This document shows positions 1 through 14,344 of a stretch of 64,000 nt of DNA, in pieces. The position numbers and the translations under genes are program-made. Source of the DNA: Actinoplanes solisilvae (lineage in GTDB: Bacteria > Actinomycetota > Actinomycetes > Mycobacteriales > Micromonosporaceae); assembly GCF_003999975.1 (NCBI RefSeq), contig NZ_RJAC01000005.1, forward strand, positions 248,001-312,000. Reading direction: 5' to 3'. The notes under the pieces were generated by a model. That model ran no database searches, was not told where the DNA came from, and was given only the letters and a program-made list of their open reading frames with translations. How positions within the stretch are numbered: position 1 is the first letter of the stretch; the number at the start of each line of letters is the position of its first letter.

Positions 1-1
1 C

Positions 2-445
2 TATCAGGTGCACGAGGCTCGTGCACACGGCGCCGACATGGTGCTCCTGATCGTCGCGGCCCTCGAGCAGAACGTGCTCATGGGCCTGCTCGAGCGCATC
101 GAGTCGCTCGGCATGACGGCGCTCGTCGAGGTGCACAACGAGGAGGAGGCCGACCGCGCCCTCGAGGCGAACGCGAAGGTCATCGGCGTGAACGCCCGTG
201 ACCTGCGCACGCTCGAGGTCGACCGGTCGGTGTTCGAGCGCATCGCGCCCGGGCTGCCGAACAACGTCGTGAAGATCGCCGAGTCGGGCGTGCGGGGGCC
301 GCACGACCTGATCCGGTACGCGTCGGCGGGCGCCGACGCCGTGCTGGTGGGCGAGGGCCTGGTGACGCAGAAGGCGCCGCGCGACGCGGTGGCCGAGCTG
401 GTGAACGCGGGCAACCACCCGGCGACGCCCCGGCCGGTGCGGTGA
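2..445 (+). CDS. trpC: Indole-3-glycerol phosphate synthase, C-terminal part (5' end outside window)
   Basis: The protein closes the indole ring of tryptophan by converting carboxyphenylamino-deoxyribulose phosphate to indole-glycerol phosphate in the cytoplasm. The reading frame is open to the left edge, so about the last 147 residues of a TIM barrel are seen. Family hallmarks are the [10 protein letters not shown] strand, [14 protein letters not shown] and the phosphate-binding [11 protein letters not shown] and [11 protein letters not shown] segments. The TGA stop overlaps the GTG of trpB by 4 bp (GTGA), so the two are translationally coupled. Identification is firm; only the missing N-terminus limits it. 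Confidence 0.95.
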   Translation, partial: YQVHEARAHGADMVLLIVAALEQNVLMGLLERIESLGMTALVEVHNEEEADRALEANAKVIGVNARDLRTLEVDRSVFERIAPGLPNNVVKIAESGVRGPHDLIRYASAGADAVLVGEGLVTQKAPRDAVAELVNAGNHPATPRPVR

Positions 446-1683
446 GCGCCCCGGTGCTGCCCGACCTGGCCGGGCACTTCGGGCGCTACGGCGGCCGGTT
501 CGTGCCCGAGGCCCTGGTGCGGGCGCTGGACGAGCTCGACGCGGCCTACCGGACGGCGAAGAACGACCCGGCGTTCCAGGCGGAGTTCTCCGATCTGCTG
601 GTGAACTACGCGGGCGTGCCGTCGCTGCTCTACCGGGCGTCGCGCCTGTCGCAGGTGCTCGGGGCCGAGATCCTGCTCAAGCGGGAGGACCTGAACCACA
701 CCGGCGCTCACAAGGTGCGCAACGTGCTGGGTCAGGCCCTGCTGGCCAAGCGGATGGGCAAGCCGCGGGTGATCGCCGAGACCGGCGCCGGTCAGCACGG
801 CGTGGCCAGCGCGACCGCGGCGGCGCTGCTCGACCTCGAGTGCGTGGTCTACATGGGCGAGATGGATACCGAGCGGCAGGCGCTGAACGTGGCCCGCATG
901 CGCATGCTCGGTGCCACCGTCGTGCCGGTGACCAACGGTTCGCGCACCCTCAAGGACGCGCTCAACGAGGCTCTGCGTGACTGGGTGGCCAGCGTCGACA
1001 CCACCCACTACCTGCTCGGTACGGCGGCCGGCCCGGCCCCGTTCCCCGAGATCGTCCGCGATTTCGTGGGCGGCATCGGGATCGAGGCGCGCGAGCAGTG
1101 CCTGGCCCAGCTCGGCCGGCTGCCCGACGCGGTGGCGGCGTGCGTGGGCGGCGGGTCGAACGCGATCGGCATCTTCCACGCGTTCGTCCCCGACGACACG
1201 GTGCAGCTCTTCGGCTTCGAGGCCGGCGGTGAGGGCGTGGCGACCGGCCGGCACGCGGCGTCGATCACCGGTGGTTCGTCGGGTGTGCTGCACGGCGCCC
1301 GCACGTACGTGCTGCAGGACGAGGACGGGCAGACCGTCGAGTCGCATTCGATCTCGGCCGGTCTCGACTACCCGGGTGTCGGCCCCGAGCATGCGTGGCT
1401 GCACGACACCGGCCGGGCGACGTATGAGCCGGTGACCGACGACGAGGCGATGGCCGCGTTCCAGCTGCTGTGCCGCACCGAGGGGATCATCCCGGCCATC
1501 GAGAGCGCGCACGCGCTGGCCGGCGCCGCCCGCATCGTGCCGCAGCTGCGTGAGGAGCTGGGCCGCACGCCGACGATCGTGGTCAACCTGTCCGGTCGCG
1601 GCGACAAGGACGTCCACACGGCGGGCGCCTACTTCGGCATCCTCGACCAGGTCGAGGCCGTCGTCCCGGGAGAGAACACGTGA
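442..1683 (+). CDS. trpB: Tryptophan synthase beta chain
   Basis: PLP enzyme that condenses indole with serine to tryptophan, working with TrpA as an alpha2-beta2 complex. The 413-residue length is normal. The PLP lysine is K91 in [17 protein letters not shown] binds the substrate carboxylate and GGGSNAIG the PLP phosphate. The N-terminal [10 protein letters not shown] is typical. The GTG start overlaps the trpC stop, and the TGA stop overlaps the GTG of trpA (both GTGA), giving a tightly coupled trpC-trpB-trpA run. Confidence 0.98.
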   Translation: MSAPVLPDLAGHFGRYGGRFVPEALVRALDELDAAYRTAKNDPAFQAEFSDLLVNYAGVPSLLYRASRLSQVLGAEILLKREDLNHTGAHKVRNVLGQALLAKRMGKPRVIAETGAGQHGVASATAAALLDLECVVYMGEMDTERQALNVARMRMLGATVVPVTNGSRTLKDALNEALRDWVASVDTTHYLLGTAAGPAPFPEIVRDFVGGIGIEAREQCLAQLGRLPDAVAACVGGGSNAIGIFHAFVPDDTVQLFGFEAGGEGVATGRHAASITGGSSGVLHGARTYVLQDEDGQTVESHSISAGLDYPGVGPEHAWLHDTGRATYEPVTDDEAMAAFQLLCRTEGIIPAIESAHALAGAARIVPQLREELGRTPTIVVNLSGRGDKDVHTAGAYFGILDQVEAVVPGENT

Positions 1684-2483
1684 CAATCGCCCAGGTCTTC
1701 CACAAGGCCCGCATCGAGGACCGCGCGGTGCTGGTCGGCTGCATGCCGGCCGGCTTCCCGACGGTCGACGACAGTATCGCGTCGATGATCGCGATGCACG
1801 AGGCCGGCTGCGACGTCATCGAGGTCGAGCTGCCCTACTCCGACCCGGTCATGGACGGCCCGGTCATCCAGCGGGCCAGCGACATCGCCCTGGCCGGCGG
1901 GGTACGCACCCGCGACACGCTGCAGATCATCGAGGCGGTCGCGAGCATCGGCGCCAACGTCGTGCTGATGACCTATTGGAACCCGGTCGAGAAGTACGGG
2001 GTGAACGCGTTCGCCCGCGACCTGGCCGCGGCCGGGGCCACCGGCATGATCACGCCCGACCTGATCCCGGACGAGGCGGCTGAATGGATCGCCGCCTCCG
2101 ACGAGCACCGGATCGACCGTACGTTCCTGGTGTCTCCGTCCTCGACCGACGAGCGCCTGGCGATGACGGTCGCGAACTGCCGCGGCTTCGTCTACGCGAC
2201 CGCGCTGATGGGTGTCACCGGCGCCCGCACGTCCGTGTCGTCGCAGGCCCCCGAGCTGGTCGAGCGGGTCCGGCACGCCGACCCGGACATGCCGGTCGGC
2301 GTCGGTCTCGGGGTCGGCACCGGCGCGCAGGCGGCCGAGGTGGCCGGGTTCGCCGACGGTGTGATCGTCGGCAGCGCGCTGATCCGGTGCGTGCTGGAAG
2401 CCCCCGATCGGGCGACCGGCATCGCGCGGCTGCGGGCGCTGAGCGCCGAACTGTCCGAGGGCGTACGCAACCCGCGAAAGTAA
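1680..2483 (+). CDS. trpA: Tryptophan synthase alpha chain
   Basis: Cleaves indole-glycerol phosphate and channels indole to TrpB. The protein has 267 residues and a TIM-barrel pattern. The catalytic acids align as E48 and D59 in [15 protein letters not shown]; the usual ELG after the glutamate is EVE here, a mild variation. The phosphate site [12 protein letters not shown] and the [11 protein letters not shown] strand are present. It is the last gene of the trp run; 51 bp separate it from lgt. Confidence 0.97.
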   Translation: MTIAQVFHKARIEDRAVLVGCMPAGFPTVDDSIASMIAMHEAGCDVIEVELPYSDPVMDGPVIQRASDIALAGGVRTRDTLQIIEAVASIGANVVLMTYWNPVEKYGVNAFARDLAAAGATGMITPDLIPDEAAEWIAASDEHRIDRTFLVSPSSTDERLAMTVANCRGFVYATALMGVTGARTSVSSQAPELVERVRHADPDMPVGVGLGVGTGAQAAEVAGFADGVIVGSALIRCVLEAPDRATGIARLRALSAELSEGVRNPRK

Positions 2484-2534
2484 CCTCCGCCCTGGGCACC
2501 CCGCTCTCAGGCTGCGACGGTACCGTGTTCAACC

Positions 2535-3713
2535 GTGAATCTCGCCGCGATCCCGAGTCCGACAACTTCCGTCTGGCACCTGCTCGGCCTGCCCGTGCGG
2601 GCTTATGCGCTCTGCATCGTCGTGGGCATCGTCGCAGCCTGCCTGATCATGGAGTATCGGCTGCGTAACCGGGGTGCCGCCCGGTGGGCCTCGCTCGACA
2701 TCGCGGTGTGGGCGGTGCCGTTCGGCATCGTCGGCGCCCGCATCTACCACCTGATCACGTCGCCGCAGGACTATTTCGGCGCCGGCGGCGACCCGATCCG
2801 GGCCCTCTACATCTGGGAGGGCGGCCTCGGCATCTGGGGCGCGGTGCTGGGCGGCGCGCTCGGTGCCTGGCTCGGCGCCCGCCAGCTCGGCCTGCCGTTC
2901 GGCCTGGTCGCCGACTCGCTCGCGCCCGGCCTGCCGGTGGCCCAGGCGCTCGGCCGGCTCGGCAACTGGTTCAACAACGAGCTCTACGGCAAGGTCACCA
3001 CGCTGCCGTGGGGCCTCGAGGTCCACGAGATGGACCGGTCGAACCCCGGGCACGCCATCAAGATCGACGGTCAGGCGGTCACGCTGCCCGATCTCTACCA
3101 GCCGACGTTCCTCTACGAGCTGCTGTGGAACCTCGGTGTCGCGCTGCTGGTGTGGCTGGCCGACCGCCGCTGGAAGTTCGGCCGCGGCCGCGCCTTCGCG
3201 CTCTACGTGATGGCGTACACGGTGGGCCGGTTCTGGATCGAGATGCTGCGCGTCGACGAGGCCAACCACCTGTTCGGCATCCGGCTCAACGTTTTCACCT
3301 CGATCATCGTGTTCCTCGGCGCGCTGATCTACTTCCTGGTCGTGCGTGGCCCCCGCGCCTACGTGGTGCCCGACGACGCGCCCGAGACCGAGCCCGAGCC
3401 GTCGGCCGCGAGCGACGTCTCCCAGGTCGACGTCACCGGCGGCCACGACAGCGGCGCGAAGACCCCCAAGGGCTACCAGGTGGTCAGCGAGTCCCGGTTC
3501 CAGGCCTACCGGCGTACGGGGATCCTGCCGCCCGACACCCCCGCCGACATGGCCGAGGAGATCGCGGCGGGCGGTCACCCCGTCGAGCGCGATCCGGCCG
3601 GCCCGGCCGGGGTCGGCGAGTCGGTCCTGGCCACGGGCGCGGCCGCCGGGTCGGGTCCCGACGGCGCCTCCGGCGGCGACGTCGAACCGGAGCCCCGCAA
3701 AGACGAACGCTGA
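2535..3713 (+). CDS. lgt: Prolipoprotein diacylglyceryl transferase
   Basis: Integral membrane enzyme that moves diacylglycerol from phosphatidylglycerol to the lipobox cysteine of prolipoproteins, the first step of lipoprotein maturation. The signature GRLGNWFNNE lies at residues 140-149, and about seven hydrophobic segments cover residues 15-285. A charged, low-complexity tail of about 100 residues follows the last membrane segment, common in actinobacterial Lgt. A TACCGT box at 2521-2526 lies 8 nt before the GTG, suggesting a leaderless transcript. Substrates in this window include LivK, the polar amino-acid binding protein, the transglycosylase and the Rieske protein. Confidence 0.95.
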   Translation: MNLAAIPSPTTSVWHLLGLPVRAYALCIVVGIVAACLIMEYRLRNRGAARWASLDIAVWAVPFGIVGARIYHLITSPQDYFGAGGDPIRALYIWEGGLGIWGAVLGGALGAWLGARQLGLPFGLVADSLAPGLPVAQALGRLGNWFNNELYGKVTTLPWGLEVHEMDRSNPGHAIKIDGQAVTLPDLYQPTFLYELLWNLGVALLVWLADRRWKFGRGRAFALYVMAYTVGRFWIEMLRVDEANHLFGIRLNVFTSIIVFLGALIYFLVVRGPRAYVVPDDAPETEPEPSAASDVSQVDVTGGHDSGAKTPKGYQVVSESRFQAYRRTGILPPDTPADMAEEIAAGGHPVERDPAGPAGVGESVLATGAAAGSGPDGASGGDVEPEPRKDER

Positions 3714-3719
3714 CCTGAC

Positions 3720-4865
3720 GTGCGCACCGCCGTCGTCGTCGGTGCGGGCCTGGCCGGGCTCGCCACCGCGGGCGCCCTGTCCCGCTCCGGCTGGCGGGTC
3801 GTGCTGCTCGAACGCGGCGAGCGGGTCGCCGCACCGCCCACCGCCCTGGTGCTGTGGGCCAACGGCCGCCGCGCCCTGGAGTCGCTCGACCCCGAGGGCG
3901 GCTGGTCGGCGATCACGTCACCGGTGCCCGATCCGGGGGTGCGCCGCCCCGACGGGCAGTGGCTGGTCACGCCGCGCCCGAACGCGGCCACGTCGGTCGT
4001 GCACCTGGAAGATCTCTACGACGCGCTGGTGGCGGGTCTCGGCGACCGGGTCGAGATCCGCACCGGCTGCACCGTCACCCGCGTCCGCACCGGGGTGAGC
4101 CTGCGCCCGGTGGTCAGCGACGGCCGCTCCGAGATCGAGGCCGACCTGGTCGTCGCGGCCGACGGCATCGACAGCGCCGTGCGCCGGGCGCTCGCCCCGG
4201 AATCGGTAGCGGTCGGCTCCGGCTTCACCGCGTGGCAGGCCGTCGTCCCCGGCTTCCGGGCCCCGGACGGACCGGTCAGCGGCGAGACGCTCGGCACCGG
4301 CTACCGCTTCGTGTCGGTCCCGCTCGGGGAGCACGCGGGTGGTCAGGGCGGCGTCTACTGGGTGGCGACCGCGGCCGGCGCGCCCCGCCCTGAGTCGCCC
4401 GAGACTCAGCTGGCCCTGTTGCGCCGCTGGTTCTCCGGCTGGCACCCGCCGGTGGGGGAGCTGCTGGCCGCGACCCACGCCGACGACCTGATCCCGCAAG
4501 AGGTCCGCGAGCTGCGGCCACTGCCCCGGGCGTACGCCTTCCCGTCCGGCCCGGGCGGCGTGGTGCTGCTCGGCGACGCGGCCCACGCCATGCCCCACCA
4601 TCTCGGACAGGGCGCGTGCCTGGCCTTCGAGGACGCCGCCACCCTTCGCACCCTGGCCGCCGGCGACGACCTGCCGGCCGCGCTCGCCTCCTACGACCGC
4701 CTGCGCCGCCCGCGCACGACGAGCATGGTGCGTCAGACGCGGCGCATGTCGGCGGTCGTGCAGGCCCGGGGCAAGCTCGCTCTGCGGGCCCGTGACGTGG
4801 CCCTGAGCCACCTGCGCCCGCGTCTGTTCGGAGCGCCGGTCCCGGAGTGGGCGCCGCCGGAGTGA
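3720..4865 (+). CDS. FAD-dependent monooxygenase (class A aromatic hydroxylase type)
   Basis: Flavoprotein of the PHBH-like family; the substrate cannot be told. The N-terminal Rossmann motif GAGLAGLATAG starts at about residue 9. The middle motif AADGIDSAVRRAL is the DGxxSxxR signature that binds both FAD and NADPH. The C-terminal LLGDAAHAMPHHLGQGA contacts the FAD ribityl chain. There is no signal peptide or membrane segment. The GTG start lies 6 bp after the lgt stop, so co-transcription with lgt is likely. Length (381 aa) is standard. Confidence 0.88.
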   Translation: MRTAVVVGAGLAGLATAGALSRSGWRVVLLERGERVAAPPTALVLWANGRRALESLDPEGGWSAITSPVPDPGVRRPDGQWLVTPRPNAATSVVHLEDLYDALVAGLGDRVEIRTGCTVTRVRTGVSLRPVVSDGRSEIEADLVVAADGIDSAVRRALAPESVAVGSGFTAWQAVVPGFRAPDGPVSGETLGTGYRFVSVPLGEHAGGQGGVYWVATAAGAPRPESPETQLALLRRWFSGWHPPVGELLAATHADDLIPQEVRELRPLPRAYAFPSGPGGVVLLGDAAHAMPHHLGQGACLAFEDAATLRTLAAGDDLPAALASYDRLRRPRTTSMVRQTRRMSAVVQARGKLALRARDVALSHLRPRLFGAPVPEWAPPE

Positions 4866-4871
4866 TCGCCC

Positions 4872-5083
4872 CGAAGCTCACGGCCAAGGTGCCGGCGAAG
4901 GCGACGATCGGCGGCAAGCTGAAGATCACCGGCAACGCCGTCGTGGTGCTGCGCCGAGACGCCCGCGACGACCGGCGTCGGTAGCTTTCGTTGCAGGACA
5001 GCCCGGTAGCTGCGGCAGAGGGGCCGGGACGGCAGGGGCCGAGCGGCCGGCCCGGCTCCTGTCGGACGACTCGTACGTCATGA
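4872..5083 (+). pseudogene. Scar of a deleted tandem copy of the LPxTG surface-protein gene
   Basis: Two blocks repeat sequence from the next gene in the same order. Block 4872-4954 (83 bp, about 7 mismatches) matches 5794-5876, which codes for the KVTAKVPAKATIGGKLK part. Block 4976-5083 (108 bp, gap-free) matches 6288-6395, which is the stop codon and the 3' flank of that gene. Only 21 bp lie between the blocks here, against about 410 bp in the intact copy. This is what remains after a duplicated gene lost its promoter, 5' half and C-terminal coding part. No open frame of note survives. Confidence 0.8.
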
Positions 5084-5141
5084 TTTTGCGCCTGGAGAAG
5101 CGGGGTCGCGACGGAGCCGTGACGTCGCTACGATCCCGCGC

Positions 5142-6296
5142 ATGTTGGTCAACGCCGCGGTCGCCCTCGCCCTGACCGCCCTGCCGGTCGCCCTCGCCCC
5201 CACCGACCCCGCCCCGACGAACGTCGAACTCGCCTGGGTGTCCGACGAGCACAAGGCGTTCGCTGTCACCTGGGACGAGACGGGCGACGTCCGCAACCGC
5301 ATCGACCTGGTCAACGCCGACGGCAGCCCGACGAACTGGGCCGAGCAGTACACCGCGGCGGGCGCGCCGAACCGCGCGACGTTTGTCAACGCGGCGTTCT
5401 CCAACTCGAACCTGCGCGTCCGCGTCACCGTCGTCGACGCCGACGGCACCGCGCTCAGCGAGCCGGCCGACTCGGCGGCGTTCGACACCAACGGCGCCCC
5501 GCCCCCGGTCATCACCAAGGCCGTCGCCACCGTCGACGGGTCGATCAAGCTGACCTGGGTGCCCGGCAAGATCACCGATCCCAACCCGGGCGACCCGCTC
5601 GACCTGCCGGCCACCGAGTTCGGCCACCTCCCGTTCGCGTCCCAACCCACCTTCAACGAATTCGACATCGTGGGTGACGAGGTCCGCGGCGGGGGCACAG
5701 TCGTCATCAAGCGGGTCGGCCCGGTCATCGTCGGCCTGTGGGCGGTCAACGAGTGGGCCAACCGCATCGGCGACTACGCGGTGTTCAACGGCACGAAGGT
5801 CACGGCCAAGGTGCCGGCGAAGGCGACGATCGGCGGCAAGCTGAAGGTCACCGGCACGGCCGTCGCCCTGCTGCGCGGCTGCGACCCCGGCCCGTGCTGG
5901 TCCTACGAGGAGCCGTGGGCCGGGCGCGAGGTCAGCCTGCAGACCCGCGCGACCGAGGACGCCGCCTGGAAGACCGTCGCGACCACGAAGTCCGGGGCCG
6001 AGGGCAAGTTCACGTTCAGCACCGCGTTCGCCGCCACCGGCGACTACCGCGTCATCGCCGCGCCGGTCGCCGCGGTCAAGAAAGAGCCGGGCTGGACGTA
6101 CGCCGAGACGACGGCGACGACCGTCACCGGCGTGACCGGAACCGTGCCCGACGACGGTTCGGACGAGGGCGACGGCGGTACCGGCGGCGGGCTGCCCATC
6201 ACCGGGCCGTCGACGATGGTGTTCGCGCTGGCCGGCGTTCTTCTCGTCCTGCTGGGCGGGGGCTTGGCGGCTACCGGGCGGCTGCGCCGTCGGTAG
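5142..6296 (+). CDS. Secreted cell-wall surface protein with LPxTG sorting signal
   Basis: The protein is exported and probably attached to peptidoglycan by sortase. A short hydrophobic signal peptide covers residues 1-19 (ending ALPVALA). The C-terminus has LPITG at residues 351-355, a hydrophobic span and a final RLRRR, the classic sorting signal. Between them are Ig/fibronectin-like beta segments (VELAWVSDE..., ITKAVATVDGSIKLTW..., KVTAKVPAKATIGGKLK) and an acidic Gly-rich stalk. A TACGAT box at 5129-5134 lies 7 nt before the ATG, so the mRNA is probably leaderless. Function is unknown; it resembles actinobacterial surface adhesin-like proteins. Confidence 0.75.
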   Translation: MLVNAAVALALTALPVALAPTDPAPTNVELAWVSDEHKAFAVTWDETGDVRNRIDLVNADGSPTNWAEQYTAAGAPNRATFVNAAFSNSNLRVRVTVVDADGTALSEPADSAAFDTNGAPPPVITKAVATVDGSIKLTWVPGKITDPNPGDPLDLPATEFGHLPFASQPTFNEFDIVGDEVRGGGTVVIKRVGPVIVGLWAVNEWANRIGDYAVFNGTKVTAKVPAKATIGGKLKVTGTAVALLRGCDPGPCWSYEEPWAGREVSLQTRATEDAAWKTVATTKSGAEGKFTFSTAFAATGDYRVIAAPVAAVKKEPGWTYAETTATTVTGVTGTVPDDGSDEGDGGTGGGLPITGPSTMVFALAGVLLVLLGGGLAATGRLRRR

Positions 6297-6395
6297 CTTT
6301 CGTTGCAGGACAGCCCGGTAGCTGCGGCAGAGAGGCCGGGACGGCAGGGGCCGAGCGGCAGGCCCGGCTCCGGTTGGACGACCCGTACGTCATGA
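6288..6395. repeat. 3'-flank repeat, second copy (matches 4976-5083)
   Basis: This 108-bp block covers the stop codon of the LPxTG gene and the space to the convergent acetyltransferase. It holds a GCCGGG...CCCGGC dyad that could end transcription from both sides. Its twin upstream marks the boundary of the ancient tandem duplication. Confidence 0.8.
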
Positions 6396-6404
6396 ATGTT
6401 CTCT

Positions 6405-7271
6405 TTACAGGGCGGCGGCGGCCGGTTCGCCGATGCAGGCCGTGCCGGCGCGGCGGAAGCCGACCTTGGTGTAGAGGCGGGCCACGTCTTCGTCGCCGGC
6501 GGACAGGAAGACGAGGTCGACGCCGTCGTGCAGGGCTCGGCGGGCCAGGGCGGCCGTGAGTTGTGACGCATAGCCGCGGCGGCGGGCGGACGGCAGGGTG
6601 GCGACACCGGCGATCTCGGCCACATCGCCCGAACGCATGACGGCGCCGGTGGCGAGAATCCCGTCGGGCGAGTCGACGACGGCGGTGTGATAGTCGCCGG
6701 AGCGACTGCGGTCACGTTGGCTGGCCACCAGAGCGTCGCTGAGCTGCCCGGTCGCGGCGTCACGTTCGGCCGGACCGGCCGGCGTGGTCAGCAGGGCACC
6801 GGCCAGCGGGGACGTGGCCGAGGCGGGAGCGCCGAAGCCGAGCTGGGCGACCGCGCGCGAGACGGCCAGCTCGGCGGCGAACTCGTCGGCGGCCGGGTCG
6901 AGGAAGCGCAGCGTGCCGCCGGTCACGGGCAGATCAGGCACGAGCGCGGCCGGGTCGAGCACGAGCAGCGGGGCGAGCAGCACGTCGAGCCCGGCGGAAC
7001 GGGCGACGGCGAGCAGGTCGGGGGTGGTTTCGTGCACCCACTCGAACGCTTCGGGCAAGCCCAGGTCGCGTTGTCGCTGGCGGGCGGCAGTAATATCGGC
7101 GGCGGAGGGTGTCCCGGCCCCGGCGCGGGGACGGGCATAGTAGGGCCAGCCTTCGCCCTCGCGGACGAAGAGCACCAGCCCGCCGATCTCCTCGGCCCGT
7201 GCGTAGGGCCGGGGGAGGGCGTCGTAAAAACGCTCGAGCCTGACGAAGACGTCGGAATCCTGTTGCGCCAC
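6405..7271 (-). CDS. GNAT-family N-acetyltransferase
   Basis: The acetyl-CoA motif lies at the C-terminus: VATLPSARRRGYASQLTAAL (the R-x-x-G-x-A loop), followed by the VFLSAGDEDVARLYTKVGF strand-helix typical of GNAT motif B. The first 170 residues form a divergent domain, so the whole could be a double-GNAT fold. No membrane segment is seen. The GTG start faces gltB divergently, and the 3' end faces the surface-protein gene. The substrate is unknown. Confidence 0.8.
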   Translation of the reverse strand: MAQQDSDVFVRLERFYDALPRPYARAEEIGGLVLFVREGEGWPYYARPRAGAGTPSAADITAARQRQRDLGLPEAFEWVHETTPDLLAVARSAGLDVLLAPLLVLDPAALVPDLPVTGGTLRFLDPAADEFAAELAVSRAVAQLGFGAPASATSPLAGALLTTPAGPAERDAATGQLSDALVASQRDRSRSGDYHTAVVDSPDGILATGAVMRSGDVAEIAGVATLPSARRRGYASQLTAALARRALHDGVDLVFLSAGDEDVARLYTKVGFRRAGTACIGEPAAAAL

Positions 7272-7463
7272 CGCGCGAGACTACCCAACTACCGCATATC
7301 TTCGGCTACCCGTTTATGCCGGGAAGAGGGATTGAAGCCCGTTCCAAGTGTGATCCATCTGAACTGGCGGAGATCGGTGTCCCTTACCGTAGACTCTAGG
7401 AACTTTGCAGGGCCGACGTCGTCCCGACCTTGATTCGTAACAGCAGTGACGACAGGAGGCCCG

Positions 7464-13448
<5,985 letters not shown>

Positions 13449-13467
<19 letters not shown>

Positions 13468-13877
13468 GCAGCCAGGGTGTCCCGGCTGGCTTTCGTCAGC
13501 CTCTCTTGCGCGGGAAGTGCGTCGAGCTCGAACCATCCGATCTCGACGCACTTCTCCGGCTCCCGAATCTCGGGGATGCCACCGACGTGGCGGGCCGTGA
13601 AGCTGGGCGAAACCCAGTGCTGCCGTTCGCCGGGCAGGATGTGGTCGGAAACGCCGATGAGCCGCTCGACCTCGATGGTCATGCCGTACTCCTCAGCGAA
13701 CTCACGTCTTATGGCCGCGGTGAGCGTCTCCCCGAAGTCGACCATGCCGCCGGGGAACTCCCAGAGCCCTCTCTCGTTGCGCGCCTCCGGCCCCCGCTTG
13801 GCGAGGAACACCCGCCCGCGTTCGTCGAACACCATCGCACCGACGCCGACCCCGATGAAGTCGTGGCCCGGCCTCAT
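13449..13877 (-). CDS. NUDIX hydrolase, third gene of the HD-GHKL cassette
   Basis: The full NUDIX box G-x5-E-x7-REUxEExGU is present as GMVDFGETLTAAIRREFAEE and then YGM, with the usual VGAMVFDERGRVFLAKR strand before it and LWEFPGG leading in. It should hydrolyse a nucleoside diphosphate linked to another group; the substrate is unknown. The ATG at 13877 is favoured over an in-frame start at 14036 because it forms an ATGA overlap with the stop of the upstream membrane-protein gene and gives a normal 142-residue NUDIX length. Confidence 0.9.
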
Positions 13878-14344
13878 CCGATCGCCGGCAACAGAACGAA
13901 GCTGGCGCCCAGCCACATGAATCCCACAGACCCGAGAATAAAGAGCACGATGTACGTCTCGTACCAGCGCCAGAAGTTCCGCGGGTCGGGCGGCCTGCGA
14001 TAACCTGGCCGGATCGCCACCTCGGTGAGCTCGCATTCCTCACGCCGATAGTCGAGCCAGGCGAACACCCCGATCACGATCAGCAGCACGGTGAAGGCCG
14101 CGATGACCGTGACCAGCAGCAGGACCGCCACGATGCCGATCTGCGCGACTCTCGGTTCGATCCGCCATTCCTCGTACCGCACGAAGAGCAGCAACGCCGC
14201 ACCCACGAGCACGGTGGCCAGGGTCTGATAGATCGCCAGGAACCGGTAGACATTCTCGTTCACGGTGTGCAGTTGCTGAAGCAGGTATTTGTACCGCTCA
14301 ACCTCGAAAGCCTGGGCCCGGTCGACCTGAGGCGGCTGGGTCAT
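13874..14344 (-). CDS. Small integral membrane protein, second gene of the HD-GHKL cassette
   Basis: A 156-residue protein with a soluble N-terminal helix (about residues 1-35, rich in Q/E/N), then hydrophobic spans at roughly 38-58, 68-100 (long enough for one kinked or two helices) and 130-152. Short Arg-rich loops (DYRREE, RPGYRRPPDPR) lie between the last spans. I recognise no named family. The ATG at 14344 overlaps the TGA of the upstream ATPase gene (ATGA), and its own stop overlaps the NUDIX start, so all three are made together. A membrane effector or anchor for the cassette is a reasonable guess only. Confidence 0.75.
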   Translation of the reverse strand: MTQPPQVDRAQAFEVERYKYLLQQLHTVNENVYRFLAIYQTLATVLVGAALLLFVRYEEWRIEPRVAQIGIVAVLLLVTVIAAFTVLLIVIGVFAWLDYRREECELTEVAIRPGYRRPPDPRNFWRWYETYIVLFILGSVGFMWLGASFVLLPAIG

